Below, piece by piece: positions 53,867-64,000 of a DNA stretch of 64,000 bases. Origin of the DNA: Pieris napi. Its lineage: Eukaryota; Arthropoda; Insecta; Lepidoptera; Pieridae. Below the pieces are notes generated by a model. The model worked only from the letters and a program-made list of their open reading frames with translations, ran no database searches and had not been told where the DNA came from. The position numbers and the translations under genes are program-made. Numbering within the stretch: position 1 is the stretch's first letter; every line of letters starts with the position of its first letter. The DNA lies in the NCBI RefSeq assembly GCF_905475465.1, contig NC_062259.1:2118501-2182500 (forward strand), in the 5' to 3' direction.

Positions 53867-56800
53867 ATGGGTATATCAGTGAGCAGATACTCAGACATCA
53901 CAAATAATGAATTGGTTATAAAGTTTTGTTCAACAGAAGTAATTTGCCCTAATGATCCATTTTGGAACCAGCTTTTGGCTTTTAATATACAGTTGCCGGC
54001 AAATGTGTAAGTTTATTATTCTATAACTGTATAAGTAGTATGATTTTATACACACAACCTAGATAAGAGTAGGCTGTAGAGTGCGGGCATTGTGAGTGTC
54101 CATGGGTATCACTTAACATAAAACTCTAAAATTTTGAAGTATATATGTTCTATAAAAAAACAATGAAATATTCGACACAACATAAGCTTATGGATTCTAC
54201 ATTCCAAAATTAACAGCGTTATAATTTTAGTATTGACTTATTTTCCGTTATAGAAACTAATTGATTGGGTTTTTTAATACTAATTGATTGTGTGATTTAC
54301 AGTGATGAACAATTAATATTTGATTCAAATACGGAGTCTTTACTGCAGAATTTTTTACAAAATAATCCGGCAACTGGCAACCTTGGGTCTTTAGTACAAG
54401 TGTTTATAACACGGGCAACGGAATTGTTAGCAGCACCAAATACTGATAAGTAAGTATAGGATTATTTATGAATTAGCTGTGTTTTGCAGTTCCACCTGCA
54501 TTCATTTGTTTGTCGCACAATGTACCAAATCTTTTCCTGATAAACAGACTTTTCAATGCAAAAGGAATATTATTTTGATAGACATATTGATGTCTTTGAT
54601 AAAACTGAAGTACATTGCTCTATTGTCAATAGTTTCTGCAGCATTTAGGAATTTTTATTAGTCTTTCTCACACCTTGGGTAACACTATAATTTCATAAAA
54701 AACCTTTTTTGAATATATTCTACAGCCTATAGCTATAAGTGTATGACTGATCCTATTGAATGCAAACAATAAAATCTTTCCTCTATATATTAGGATAAAT
54801 AAATTGTTTTTTTTTCAGCCTTATGCTGGCATGGCAAAGTTACAATGCAATATTTTTCATCCGAGCTGTGACTAAATATTTGGTTGAAATGGTTCCTGAG
54901 TATGATTTGTGCAAGCATTTAGATGTTCAGGCCAGGAATAGTGTGAGTAACTTGTTGATATAACATTGAACATTCCTCATGAATTCTAGATATTGGAGGT
55001 GTTTTTGAGTTTGTCTTGTCTTTTATAAATGTAAGATAAATGTTTCTGACTTGTAGGCATTATCAAGCTCTAAAACTTGACTGATTCTTATAAAATTTTG
55101 TGAACAGTTCGTACTTTATTTATAACTCTTAGTGATAATGTCTTTTTTTTTGCTTTCTAAATTATAATTGGAATGTAATTGAAAATTGGAACATAGCATT
55201 TATAAATAAAGAAAATTGACTCATAATTTTAATGTTTCTTTGTGCTTACTCAGACTGACGCTAGATAATAGTTGACTTTAGTCTGTTACAATTGTATTCT
55301 TGTTTAGACAAGATATTGTTTAACTACGCTATTTTATTTTTTATTTATTTAAAGAGGTTTAGGTTCTATTCTTTCTGGTTTTGTTTATATGTAATATATC
55401 AGTGTAAATTTTGTTTTAATTTTTAGTCTGTGTAATTTGAGTTTGTGTCCTTATACAGAGATTAGACACTGGAGATTGTTTTATGACAGATATTACGTTC
55501 ACAGAATCCGGCGCAGGATCAGGAGGATGATAAATTACCAAATGGGGAGAGTCGGGTCGAGATGTTGATTGATGCATTGATAAGTCTTATCATTGATGTG
55601 CCCGTCACGTGAGTATTGTGGAGTTTGGACTCTTAGGCCTTTGGGACAGATTGTGGGTGGCCTTCAGTTGAAAGCCGGTTACGGTGGAAACAGGACAATT
55701 GGGGCTAGAGGTGTCTCTGTGAGCCGAGTGAGAGCTGCTGAATCGATTTTCTTTATATTGGAAAGCTGTTTTTAATTAATTTTCATATAGGCGAGATTGA
55801 AAAGGCAAATTGTATTTTTGCCCATAGTTTTTTTTTTTGAGTTTATGGCCTGGTATCTAGACCTTAAAGCCATTTGCCCATAGATTATGACTGTATGTTT
55901 CAAGATTAAATAAAACTAAAATATTTGTTGACTATGGTTGAGTCAAAGTCTTAAAGCTGCGGTTTTTTTTTTAAATTACGATTCTCATCCGCTTTTAAAT
56001 ATTGATTCCAGGCCAACACTGTTTGTTAAATGATATTCTGTTTTTTTTTCAGAGACAATACATACCATTTACACTTGGAAAGTATAAATACGCTGCTAGT
56101 TCTTATGTCTGTTTATATGTTCGCGGGTATACACGGACAGACGAGATTGGTTGAGACATCGCTTATATTCAGGTAAGTTCATTTCAGAAGCGGCCTATAT
56201 CGGTCCTTAAAACAGTTTAAGAAAATAAACTATAAAATATATATAAAACCGGTTTCACAGCTGCGCCTGAGCACATTTATTTATAACTTCCAGCGTTTTG
56301 TCTTGAAAGGGTAGATAACCACGGATCTCCTACTACAGTCCTGACTTTGCCTCATCCACGTACACTTTTGCTCGTCACTTTTGACCTTTCCCATCTCCTG
56401 GACCTGGATTTGGTCCAAGACCCAACCCAACCCGACTTCACCATCCTCGTGTGCTTGTTAACCACTTTTCATTCATCCGTTCTACACCAAACCACCTAAG
56501 CATTCCCTTTCGCATTCTTCTTTTAACTTTTTAATACTACTCACTATTACTTCCTATCACGCGATACTTCACAAATATTTCTTGACGCTCTCATTTCCAG
56601 CATTTATTCTACTTTTTTCTCTGCCTCATTTCTTCTAAAACCACCATCCAATCCAGTCCATCTTTTGTCTGGACACCTGGCCTCTTTCCATGTATATCTG
56701 TGGGTCAGAATATGATAAATGCAATATCATTACTTTACAGGACAAGCAATTAAATTATTAAGAAATTTTAAAGGCACTATTAAAATATGAAACACTAATA

Positions 56801-59800
56801 TGAATGTACTTATCATTGTCTGATCTATGAGCATAGATATATAAACGATAGTTATTTACGATGTCTTATTATTGGATTAACCAAATTCTTGTATCTTTTA
56901 TTGCCATATTTCATCCGCATCATCTTGGCTGGAAGTCTTCCACTAGGGTTTTTCTTTTGCGAACTGTGGAATCGACTCACCGGGTGGTAATAAAAATAAC
57001 CTATATTCGAGTACTATAATACGGATTATATAAAGTTTATGTTATTATATATAAATAACTCGACCTCCGACGAGGTGAAGGCCTCCAATATCTTCCTTTT
57101 GTCTCCTTTCTTCTTCTATTTTCCAATCTTACCCGATATCTCTTATCTCTTTTATTCCATCTTCCGAGGTTTCTGGTTCCGTCCTCGATTTCTAACTAGC
57201 TTTCAATTTGTCTTGGATTCTTTCCTGGGAGATATGACCTCCAATTGTTTAAAAAGAGAGGGAGTATGCTGTCAAAGGCCGGTAACACATAACACTAAAA
57301 TGGATCTCCATGAGCTGCCATGACTGCACTTTATGGGCGTCCTGTATCATCAAGCTCATTTATCCTAAAAACAAATATTAACGCAATTTAGTGACGTGAA
57401 TTTGCAATTTTGATTGATTATTAAAATCTAAGCTAATTTGAACTTTATATAGCGAAACTGATTGGTACCCACAAAAAACTTTAGTCCGCATTTTTGCAAC
57501 AATTATCTTCTCATGTATGTTCGTATGTTTTACAGAACACTATTTCAAGGCAGATATAGCATGCAAGCGCCACTTTTAATAAAAATTCTATTAAATAATT
57601 TATCGAATATGGCGCCTGCGCCGGCGCAGTTCGGATCACAAGGACCGGGGAGTCTCTTCATTAATATCGCTTGTAAGTACTCAATTTAAACGTATTTCAG
57701 AACCAATTCGACTTAGGGTCCAATAATGCGTACCAATTCTTTTAAGGCCGGCAACACACAAGTCTGTGAGTGTCAGTATCACTTAACATCGGATGAGTCT
57801 CCTGTTTGCCCAGTTATATAATGCTGCCGCCGCCTATGGACACTCTCAATGCCAAAGTGCTCACGAGTGTGTGGCCGGCCTTTTGAGAATCGGTATGCTC
57901 TTTGAAGTTGACAATTATTTAAATGATCTTAATCTTTGGGATTAATTTGCTCCAGTTGAAACAATTTGTAGGACTCAAAACTTCTTCTTGCCCGCTCTAC
58001 GCCCTTGACTTGCGAACTGGTAGTAAAAAAATACTCCTGTGGGCTGGTTCCATATATAATAGTAATAGATTTTGACATACAGGCTGTTGTTTTTTCCAGC
58101 ATCTCTATGGAGTATGTTGACGTTATCATCAACACAGACAATATACACAGAACCACCATCGGAGAGGCGAGAATTGCATGAGCGTTTGATTCGGGAACAT
58201 CCTCTCGCCAACCAGTCTTGCCTTTTATTATTGGCTTTATCCAATCACCATATTCATGAAGAGAATCTGTATAGATGCGCTCTGCTGAGGTGTGAAGATA
58301 GCAATGGTGAGTGAACTTCTAGGGGTCTAGGTCTAGCAGGGCTGGGTTTAGAAGTCTGGGAGGCTTCGTGGTTGAGGTGTGTGGATAGCAATGGTGAGTG
58401 GACTTCTTGGGAACTAGGTCTAGCAGGGCCTGGAGGCCTCGGGGTAACAGAGGAGTGGGTTTAAATAACAAATAAATCAGTGGCGCTACAACATTTCTAG
58501 TTCTGGGCCTCAAATTTCTGAATCTGTTTCATGATTTGTCAATCTTATGCGCAATTAGGTTATTTGCTTGATCTGACTCATGTTTTCCTTCGTACGTGTG
58601 TACGCAAGTGTTAAGTTTCAAGTGTGACAAGTCAGTCCATTGGTGCTGGAACCTCATTGATGAGGATCTTACGCTGAAACCAATAGGCCAACACTGCCCT
58701 GGTTTGTAAAACAGCGACTAGATGAAACACAGACTATTATGAAGGCCCCTCTGTTGTAGCCTCATTTGTTCTTCCCTAAATTGTATTTTTTAGACAAAAT
58801 TTTTACTTACATACAACCCTTAATTTTCACCCCTCTTCGATCAACCCCTATTTTTTATTATAGTATATATAGTTATTTTTATTAAACTAAAAAAATGTTT
58901 CCTAGAAATAATATACATGGCAAAACAACGTTTGCAGGGTCAGCTAATTGTTTCTAAAATTTATTTCACGATTAAAACTGAAAAAGTTATGAAACAAGAT
59001 CATTTTGAACATCCTATATATATTCTACCGAAAAAAAAAAACATTTATTTTAACTGCTTACTATAGTTAAGCTATAACAATTTCAGAAACGTCCTCTACG
59101 ACGCCGCGTAAAGATAACGGACAGTTAACACCGCCAAGAATTGATATGGCCGCTGTAAGTTTAATCCTGACATGACATTCACCATGCTTTTGTCCTGTCC
59201 CTTCTTACCTCTTGGAGTTGATCCAGGACAAGGACTACCCGACCTCACCATCCACTTGCGTTGTATGTCGTAGTCGCAAATCTATCTACACCAAACCACC
59301 TGAGCATTCCCTATCGTATCCTGTCTTATATCCCTCAGCTCATGCAATGTTACCACACACTAAAAAATCTGCAATTTCGCCATTTTTTTTGTCAATAAAA
59401 ACCTTCCTCCGAGTTTAAGAAAAAAAAATGCGTCAAAAAATGTCATAAGTGAAACTACTTTGGCGAACTAATTTTTAACTCTTGTTCATATTTATACAAA
59501 TCGAAAACTTTAGATTTCCGAGACTTAGAGAGAGGGAAAAGGGAAGATACGTCAGGAATTTGATTGTCATTAAAATATTAAGTGTCGAAATTTTTTATTT
59601 TATTTATTTCTTCGATGATTAAAACACGTGACATTTTAAATTACAATTCGTCATTTGAGATTTCAATAAATTATTTTGCATAAAATATAAAATACTAATA
59701 TTTCATAAAATCTCTTTACGAAATTTTAATTTTAAAAATAGAATTTCTATTAGGTAATTCACCCTTCTCACTCTCTCTCTGTCTCTCTTTTTTTCGACAA

Positions 59801-62800
59801 AAACGCTGCACATCTTCGTGACGTTCCGTAAAAATTATACCCTGTGCGCCTAAAGAAGTTTCACTTCAATAATCGAGTTTTGAGCTTAGCAACTTACATA
59901 AAATATACCTTCAAAACTCAAATTCAAAATAAAGGCCAATTAACGACGAAATTAATTATTCCAGCTCCACAAGGCCCTTTGTGCCACAGCAGGGTGTGAA
60001 CATTCGACATTATTGTTATATTTAATGCTACACTCGTGCAATGCTTACAAAAGGCATATCACAAATGTACCGCATATAGAGAAATTGGTAAGTGTAAAGA
60101 GATTACCGAATTAGTATCATTACCGCATAAATTATTCAATGTTAATGATTGCAATCATTCCGAAATCAATTTGATTTCAGATGAATAATAATATAAATTC
60201 TAGGGGCCTCATAGCCTAGCGGTCTTATTAAGTGGCAGCTAAGTGAGGGGTACCGGGTTCGATTCCCGGTTCGAGGGCAAGTTTTAATTTAATTTAAATT
60301 AGTTCTCGGCCTTTGGGAGGGTTGTGCGGTACCGGGCGAGTGCCTAAACCGTACATGGAGGACACGGTCGAATTTCTAAAGACAAGCACGTATTATTAAA
60401 AATCCTATACTTGACGCTGGCTAATGCGCGAATCGTGAAAAAAAATATATAAATTCTGTTTCCCACTATTAATTGAGACATATTTCGTGTTTGATCCGAT
60501 AAGTATGTATAGTCCTTTTAAAGGCCATACGGGAAACTGGCAGGAGGCTCACCTGATGTTAAGTGACTCCGCCCATGGACACTCAATGCATAACAGCTCG
60601 CGATTGCGCGGTCGGCTTTTTATGAACTGGTTCGGAAATATCAACCGCCCCTGGACAGTCAATGCCAGAGGGCTTGGTCGTTGCCGGCCTTTTAAGATTT
60701 GGTAAGCTTTTTGAAGGACCCCAAGTCGAAGTGTTGTTTCGTAAATACCTACATGGACACTTTCAATGCAAGACAGCTCGCGAGTATGTTGACGGCCTTT
60801 TAAGAACTGGAAATACTTCATCGGACATTGACATTTTTCTCTGGTAATATAATCTTATTATGTTTACAGATAATACCAATACTCCAAGTGCTATATAACG
60901 CTCCAGACAGCAATTCCCATCATATATATATGTCGCTAATCGTTTTGTTAATTTTAACTGAAGACGATGCCTTGATAAAAAACGTTCACTTGGTCGTAAG
61001 TATATTTTTTATTTATTAATAAAAAATTAATTAATCAGTGACGCTACAATCTTTTTATGTCTGGGCCTCAGATTTCTGTATCTCTTTCATGATTGTCAAT
61101 CTAATAGGCAAGTAGGTGGTCAGCCTCCTGTGACTGACACACGCCGTGTTGAGTCTAAGGCAAGCCGGTTTCCTCACGATGTTTCCCTATGAGCGAGTTT
61201 TAAATGCGCACATAGAAACAAAGTACATTGGTGCAACTCTCTTCCCTAAGGCCTAAAGTAAATGTGTAACGCACACTAAACACTGAGGAGAGAGAGGGAG
61301 AAGCGTATACGGCTAGCGCTGCGGGTTAGAGTGAGAAAGGAGGACTGTAACGCGTTACGTAACGAAGCTGTTTAAGAAGTTACCACTTTCTTTCACGTAT
61401 TTTTTTGCAGATGTTAAAAAGCCTACCGTGGTACACCGAAAGATCAATTTCGGAGATTTCTTTAGGTGGTTTGATGGTGTTGGTGGTTGTTCGGGCGTTG
61501 CAATACAATATGGCGCGGGTTAGGGACAAATATTTGCACACGAATTGTCTGGCTGCGATTGCTAACATGAGCTGTGAGTATGTTTAGTTTTTTGGATGTG
61601 TTTAACACTAGCTCTTAATTTTTTAGCTTATAAAGTGTTTTATGAGTTTGACGACTCATTGGTCTAGTGGTTAGTACCCCTGACTGCGAATCCATGGGTC
61701 CCGGGTTCGATCCCCGGCTGAGACGAACATCGATGTGATGAGCATTTGGTGTTGTGCTTAGATCTTGGGTGTTTAAATATGTATTTATATGTCTATCTAT
61801 CTATAATATGTATGTATATCCGTTGCCTAGTACCCATAACACAAGCTTCACCAGCTTAGCATGGGACTAGGTCAATTGGTGTGAATTGTCTTAAAAAAAA
61901 GTCTATCATTATTAAAACATTTATTTTCTGTCCCATAGACATTATGAAACAATCATTGTTTTATTTTTAGAGTATGTGCAATTATTAATTGATTCATTTT
62001 ATAATGTCTTCTGTAAGAACAGTTTTTTGTGCTTTAAACATTAAGTTTTGAATAATAATATTGTTTTCAGGTGAATTCAGAAACCTACACCCATATGTAG
62101 CGCAGCGATTAATATCATTATTTGAAACGTTAAGCAAAAGAAGAGCCAGACTGTGTAGTGAAATCGAAGGTATGTATTTTTATTATTATTACTTATTTCT
62201 TAATAGCATAGGGGACACCCTTTTTAGAGCATGCGTTGCCGGCATTTTAGGGAGGAATATGCTCTATTTTTAAACAATTGAAAGTCGTTTCTCCCGGAGA
62301 AGACTCTCACAGTATTATTTTAGTGAGTGCGTTACCGGCCTATGAGGGAAGAGAATGTCCTCATTTTAAACAATTGGAGATCGTATCTCCCAGGCAAGAC
62401 CATAGGAAGTAGATTCCATAGTTCGCTGGTTCTCAAAAGAAAATACCTACTGGACTGTGCTAGACGATGATGAAACGAAGCAGGAGGGATGAAAAAGATC
62501 TTCAGAACACCCTCCATAGTCTTTGTAGAATAAAGAGAGAATCAAGCTGATCAGTAATATATTGGAGATTGGTCATCAGCTTTTGCCTGATTGGGTCAAA
62601 TTCTTCACGATGTTTTCCGTCATACGAGCTAGTGTTAATATAAATAATTACATTACTGCACTGTCACGGTTCTACGACTTGAGGGATGAGAGTCGCACGC
62701 GCATGCTACTAGCCCAAAACTGCTCTGCATATATTTATGAAAATTTTCAGGTGGGGACATTAATAGTATAGAGTTACCACATAACGCTGAAGACAAGACT

Positions 62801-63294
62801 GAAGAAATTGTAAGTGATTATGATTTTATATTAATACACAATATAATACACAATAATATATAATATTTACAATATTCTGAACCGACATAGTTATAAAAAT
62901 AATAATTTATTGATAAAAAGAAAATAAAAACAAATTTAAAAAATTTTGGTCCCTAAACTAGCAGCCTGTGGTAGACCTTTAATGCTCGCATTTACTCGCT
63001 GTATTATGGATAATTCGTTGAGGGAAGCACCAGCTCTTGGGTCACTTACCAAGTGCTTAAATCTTTCGCCCACTTGAACCCCACGGCTCAAGAGTCTCAA
63101 CTCCAAAGGGAACTTGCCCACAGATGGAGCACATCGCTGTATTGGACGAAGTGCTGAGAATGTTGTTGGAAATTGTCAATTCGTGTCTAACACATCAGCT
63201 GTGCAATAATTTAAATTTGGTCTACGCGCTGTTGCATAAAAAGCAGCTGTTTCAGCAGCACTCGCATCATAACATCGCACAGAACATCGAAATG
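53867..63294 (+). CDS. DYM: Dymeclin, 14 coding exons, 3' partial
   Basis: Golgi-associated dymeclin family protein, needed for normal Golgi organisation and trafficking in animals. Coding exons: 53867-54006, 54303-54449, 54819-54942, 55505-55608, 56053-56172, 57536-57672, 58100-58306, 59087-59154, 59965-60087, 60870-60995, 61411-61573, 62071-62169, 62751-62809, 63124-63294, then GTGAGT. Phases are continuous; 596 codons. Human dymeclin is 669 residues, so roughly the last 75-90 lie beyond the window. Starts with the family's myristoylation-type [10 protein letters not shown] and has [102 protein letters not shown] and [16 protein letters not shown]. Introns hold many SINE and LINE fragments, none breaking an exon. 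Divergent from CCDC13. Confidence 0.96.
56180..57535. repeat. Dymeclin intron 5: Zenon-like tail and LINE end
   Basis: About 56265-56530 shares GGTAGATAACC, TACAGTCCTGAC, GGACCTGGATTTGGTCC and TTCATTCATCCGTTCTACAC with 34770-35050 and 59185-59350. About 56920-56990 and 57180-57310 carry LINE C-terminus-like pieces (GGCTGGAAGTCTTCC, AAAGGCCGGTAACACATAAC). Confidence 0.45.
57690..57910. mobile_element. Two KGRQR-tail fragments in opposite orientation
   Basis: Plus-oriented piece at about 57690-57830 (AGAACCAATTCGACTTAGGG, AAGGCCGGCAACACACAAG) abuts a minus-oriented piece at 57830-57910 (GCCGCCGCCTATGGACACTC, GTGTGGCCGGCCTTTTGAGA). Intron 6 of dymeclin. Confidence 0.7.
58478..58710 (-). mobile_element. 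tRNA-derived SINE, minus orientation
   Basis: From AGTGGCGCTACAACATTTCT through TCATGATTTGTCAATC, to the head GAGGATCTTACGCTGAAACC and AGGCCAACACTGC. Same family as 41578-41812. It is preceded by a duplicated CTTCT-GGG-CTAGGTCTAGCAGGG stretch at 58315-58445. Confidence 0.65.
59185..59360. repeat. Copy of the Zenon-like tail repeat
   Basis: GACCTCACCATCCACTTGCG and CTACACCAAACCACCTGAGC parallel 56265-56530; intron 8 of dymeclin. Confidence 0.5.
59447..59866. mobile_element. Non-autonomous TIR element (copy B)
   Basis: From AAGTGAAACTACTTTGGCG to AAAGAAGTTTCACTT, about 420 bp. Shares most of its interior with copy A at 9794-10219 (for example GACATTTTAAATTACAATTC, TTTTGCATAAAATATAAAAT). Terminal repeats are better preserved than in copy A. 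Dymeclin intron 8. Confidence 0.8.
60191..60457 (+). mobile_element. Full-length tRNA-derived SINE with 11-bp target duplication
   Basis: SINE body 60202-60446. The head GGGGCCTCATAGCCTAGCGG contains an A box, and CCGGGTTCGATTCCCGG is a full B box. The body includes GGCCTTTGGGAGGGTTGTGC and GTGCCTAAACCGTACATGGA, then a GAAAAAAAA tail. Identical ATATAAATTCT at 60191-60201 and 60447-60457 is the target-site duplication. Lies in dymeclin intron 9. Confidence 0.85.
60530..60830 (-). mobile_element. Stacked KGRQR-tail LINE fragments, minus orientation
   Basis: Three adjacent minus-strand pieces; translations include [28 protein letters not shown] and [16 protein letters not shown], repeated versions of the same ORF2 C-terminus. 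Ends 40 bp before dymeclin exon 10. Confidence 0.8.
61033..61250 (-). mobile_element. tRNA-type SINE, minus orientation, head truncated
   Basis: CAGTGACGCTACAATCTTTT, TCAATCTAATAGGCAAGTAG, GTGACTGACACACGCCGTGT and CAAGCCGGTTTCCTCACGAT, then ATAGAAACAAAGTACATTGG. The tRNA-like end is missing. Dymeclin intron 10. Confidence 0.7.
61650..61902 (+). mobile_element. tRNA-derived SINE (second family)
   Basis: The tRNA-like head GACTCATTGGTCTAGTGGTT and the strong B box GTCCCGGGTTCGATCCCCGG are followed by GAACATCGATGTGATGAGC, CCTAGTACCCATAACACAAG, TTAGCATGGGACTAGGTCAA and an A tail. Acceptor-stem pairing is broken at two positions and the body continues past it, so this is a SINE, not a tRNA gene. 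Dymeclin intron 11. Confidence 0.8.
62200..62525 (-). mobile_element. LINE ORF2 C-terminal fragment, minus strand
   Basis: The minus strand from 62517 reads [20 protein letters not shown], then GRYDLQLFK and SSLIGR, followed by a second degraded copy (about 62220-62330). It is the Jockey-like C-terminus seen elsewhere here, in dymeclin intron 12. Confidence 0.75.
62560..62738 (-). mobile_element. tRNA-type SINE, minus orientation, ending just before dymeclin exon 13
   Basis: TTGCCTGATTGGGTCAAATT, CACGATGTTTTCCGTC and a head with GGGATGAGAGTCGCACGCG. The acceptor of exon 13 (62749-62750) lies 12 bp after the recognisable end. Confidence 0.6.
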
Positions 63295-63399
63295 GTGAGT
63301 AGTCATGTGTCAACTGTCAACGTCAAATGTCAACTATCAAGATAATATCTCAGCAAACAAAATGCTTAAGATTTACTTTACCTAATGTTAAAACTACAA

Positions 63400-63985
63400 C
63401 TATAGTCTATAGAGCTTAAACTGAACAATGAAAACCTAAATTTAGTTGATTCTACGGTATTTCTGGGTAATGCCCAGAATACCGTAGAAATAGACAAAAA
63501 CTTCAATGGATTCAGCATAGTGCTAAACTTTCTGACAAGCTCAGTTCTGCGGTAACCTATTAGGAAAATTAACTCACAGACGAGGAAACTGCCAGAATAG
63601 TATATTTTAGTTGCTTTCACAGCGTTATGTCGTATGGAATTCTTTTATGGGGCAAAGCAACAGATATACATTCAATTTTTATCTTGCAAAAACGTGCTAT
63701 TAGGTCAATTTATTGCTTGAAACCGGGCATTTTGACGGTACCTTCCCAATATATCTACAACTGTATCGTTTTTGTGCGTAGTAATATTAGTTATCTTAAA
63801 GAACAGTGACATTCACAATAGGATTACAAGAAATAAGGTAATACTTTTCCAGCCCTCTTACAGGTTGCAGAAAATAAATGCTTCATTGCCTATGGGCCTA
63901 AGTATACGCTGCTATAACATGATTCCTAGTGAAATAGTAGAACTGCCTTTAAATAGATTTAAAACACATATTAAAAAACATTAAT
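63400..63985 (+). mobile_element. Degenerate LINE reverse transcriptase C-terminal remnant
   Basis: Frames shift, but readable pieces follow the order of a Jockey-like ORF2: LNLVDSTVFLG, then MSYGILLWGKATDIHSIF, LQKRAIRSIYCLKP, ITRNKVILFQPSYRLQK and a C-terminal NRFKTHIKKH with stop at 63982-63984. In the intron after dymeclin exon 14. Non-functional. Confidence 0.75.
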
Positions 63986-64000
63986 GTGTAAAGGTTACTA

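Noticed and set aside
57039..57323. 94-codon plus-strand ORF in dymeclin intron 5
   Set aside because: Its C-terminal part is a LINE tail remnant and its start lies in low-complexity hydrophobic-coding DNA.
60202..60280. tRNA-like sequence with perfect B box
   Set aside because: It is followed by a non-tRNA body, an A tail and target-site duplications; classified as a SINE.
61650..61725. tRNA-like sequence (GTTCGATCCCCGG, CTGACTGCGAATCC)
   Set aside because: Acceptor-stem pairing fails at two positions and a conserved SINE body and A tail follow, so it is a SINE head, not a tRNA gene.

Overview
This is a stretch of insect nuclear genome, almost certainly from a moth or butterfly (Lepidoptera). 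The genes are intron-rich and AT-rich with GT-AG introns, and the non-coding DNA is packed with repeat types typical of Lepidoptera: tRNA-headed SINEs, LINE 3' ends coding a KGRQR-like tail, RTE-like and Zenon-like LINE ends, A/T-flanked Helitron-like elements starting TCTATATATA and ending CTAG, and several TIR/MITE families. I cannot name the species. All assignments come from reading the sequence and remembered family features; no search was run.

Four host protein genes were resolved to exon level. (1) 431-21021, plus strand: gemini/TFCP2 (CP2/LSF/Grainyhead-family transcription factor), 14 exons in the window, 5' end outside. (2) 30171-43396, minus: Lasp (LIM, two nebulin repeats, SH3), complete, 8 coding exons. 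(3) 43707-46489, minus: a CCDC13-like coiled-coil protein, complete, 4 exons. (4) 53867 to past 63294, plus: dymeclin, a Golgi-associated protein, 14 coding exons seen, the last roughly 75-90 residues outside. There is one tRNA-Val(UAC) gene at 38609-38681 inside Lasp intron 1, on the opposite strand.

Layout: gem and Lasp converge across about 9 kb of repeat-rich spacer (21022-30170). CCDC13 and Lasp lie head-to-tail, 310 bp apart. CCDC13 and dymeclin are divergent, and a 5.25-kb I-clade-like LINE (46734-51981) with two intact ORFs and a 12-bp target-site duplication sits between them. Removing it leaves only about 0.4 kb between the CCDC13 start codon and the likely dymeclin 5' splice donor, so the LINE has split what looks like a compact bidirectional promoter.

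Most notable points: the young LINE in the shared promoter; a one-base excess in an A6 run that breaks the frame of gem exon 2; a gem exon 3 splice acceptor that appears to lie in an RTE LINE remnant; and a 1.58-kb inverted-repeat element (3499-5074) with mirror-oriented copies of a TCTGACGCGCTCGAG-like motif. I found no prokaryote-type system, CRISPR array or rRNA. The host genes are conserved, single-purpose cell genes, not a pathway cluster.
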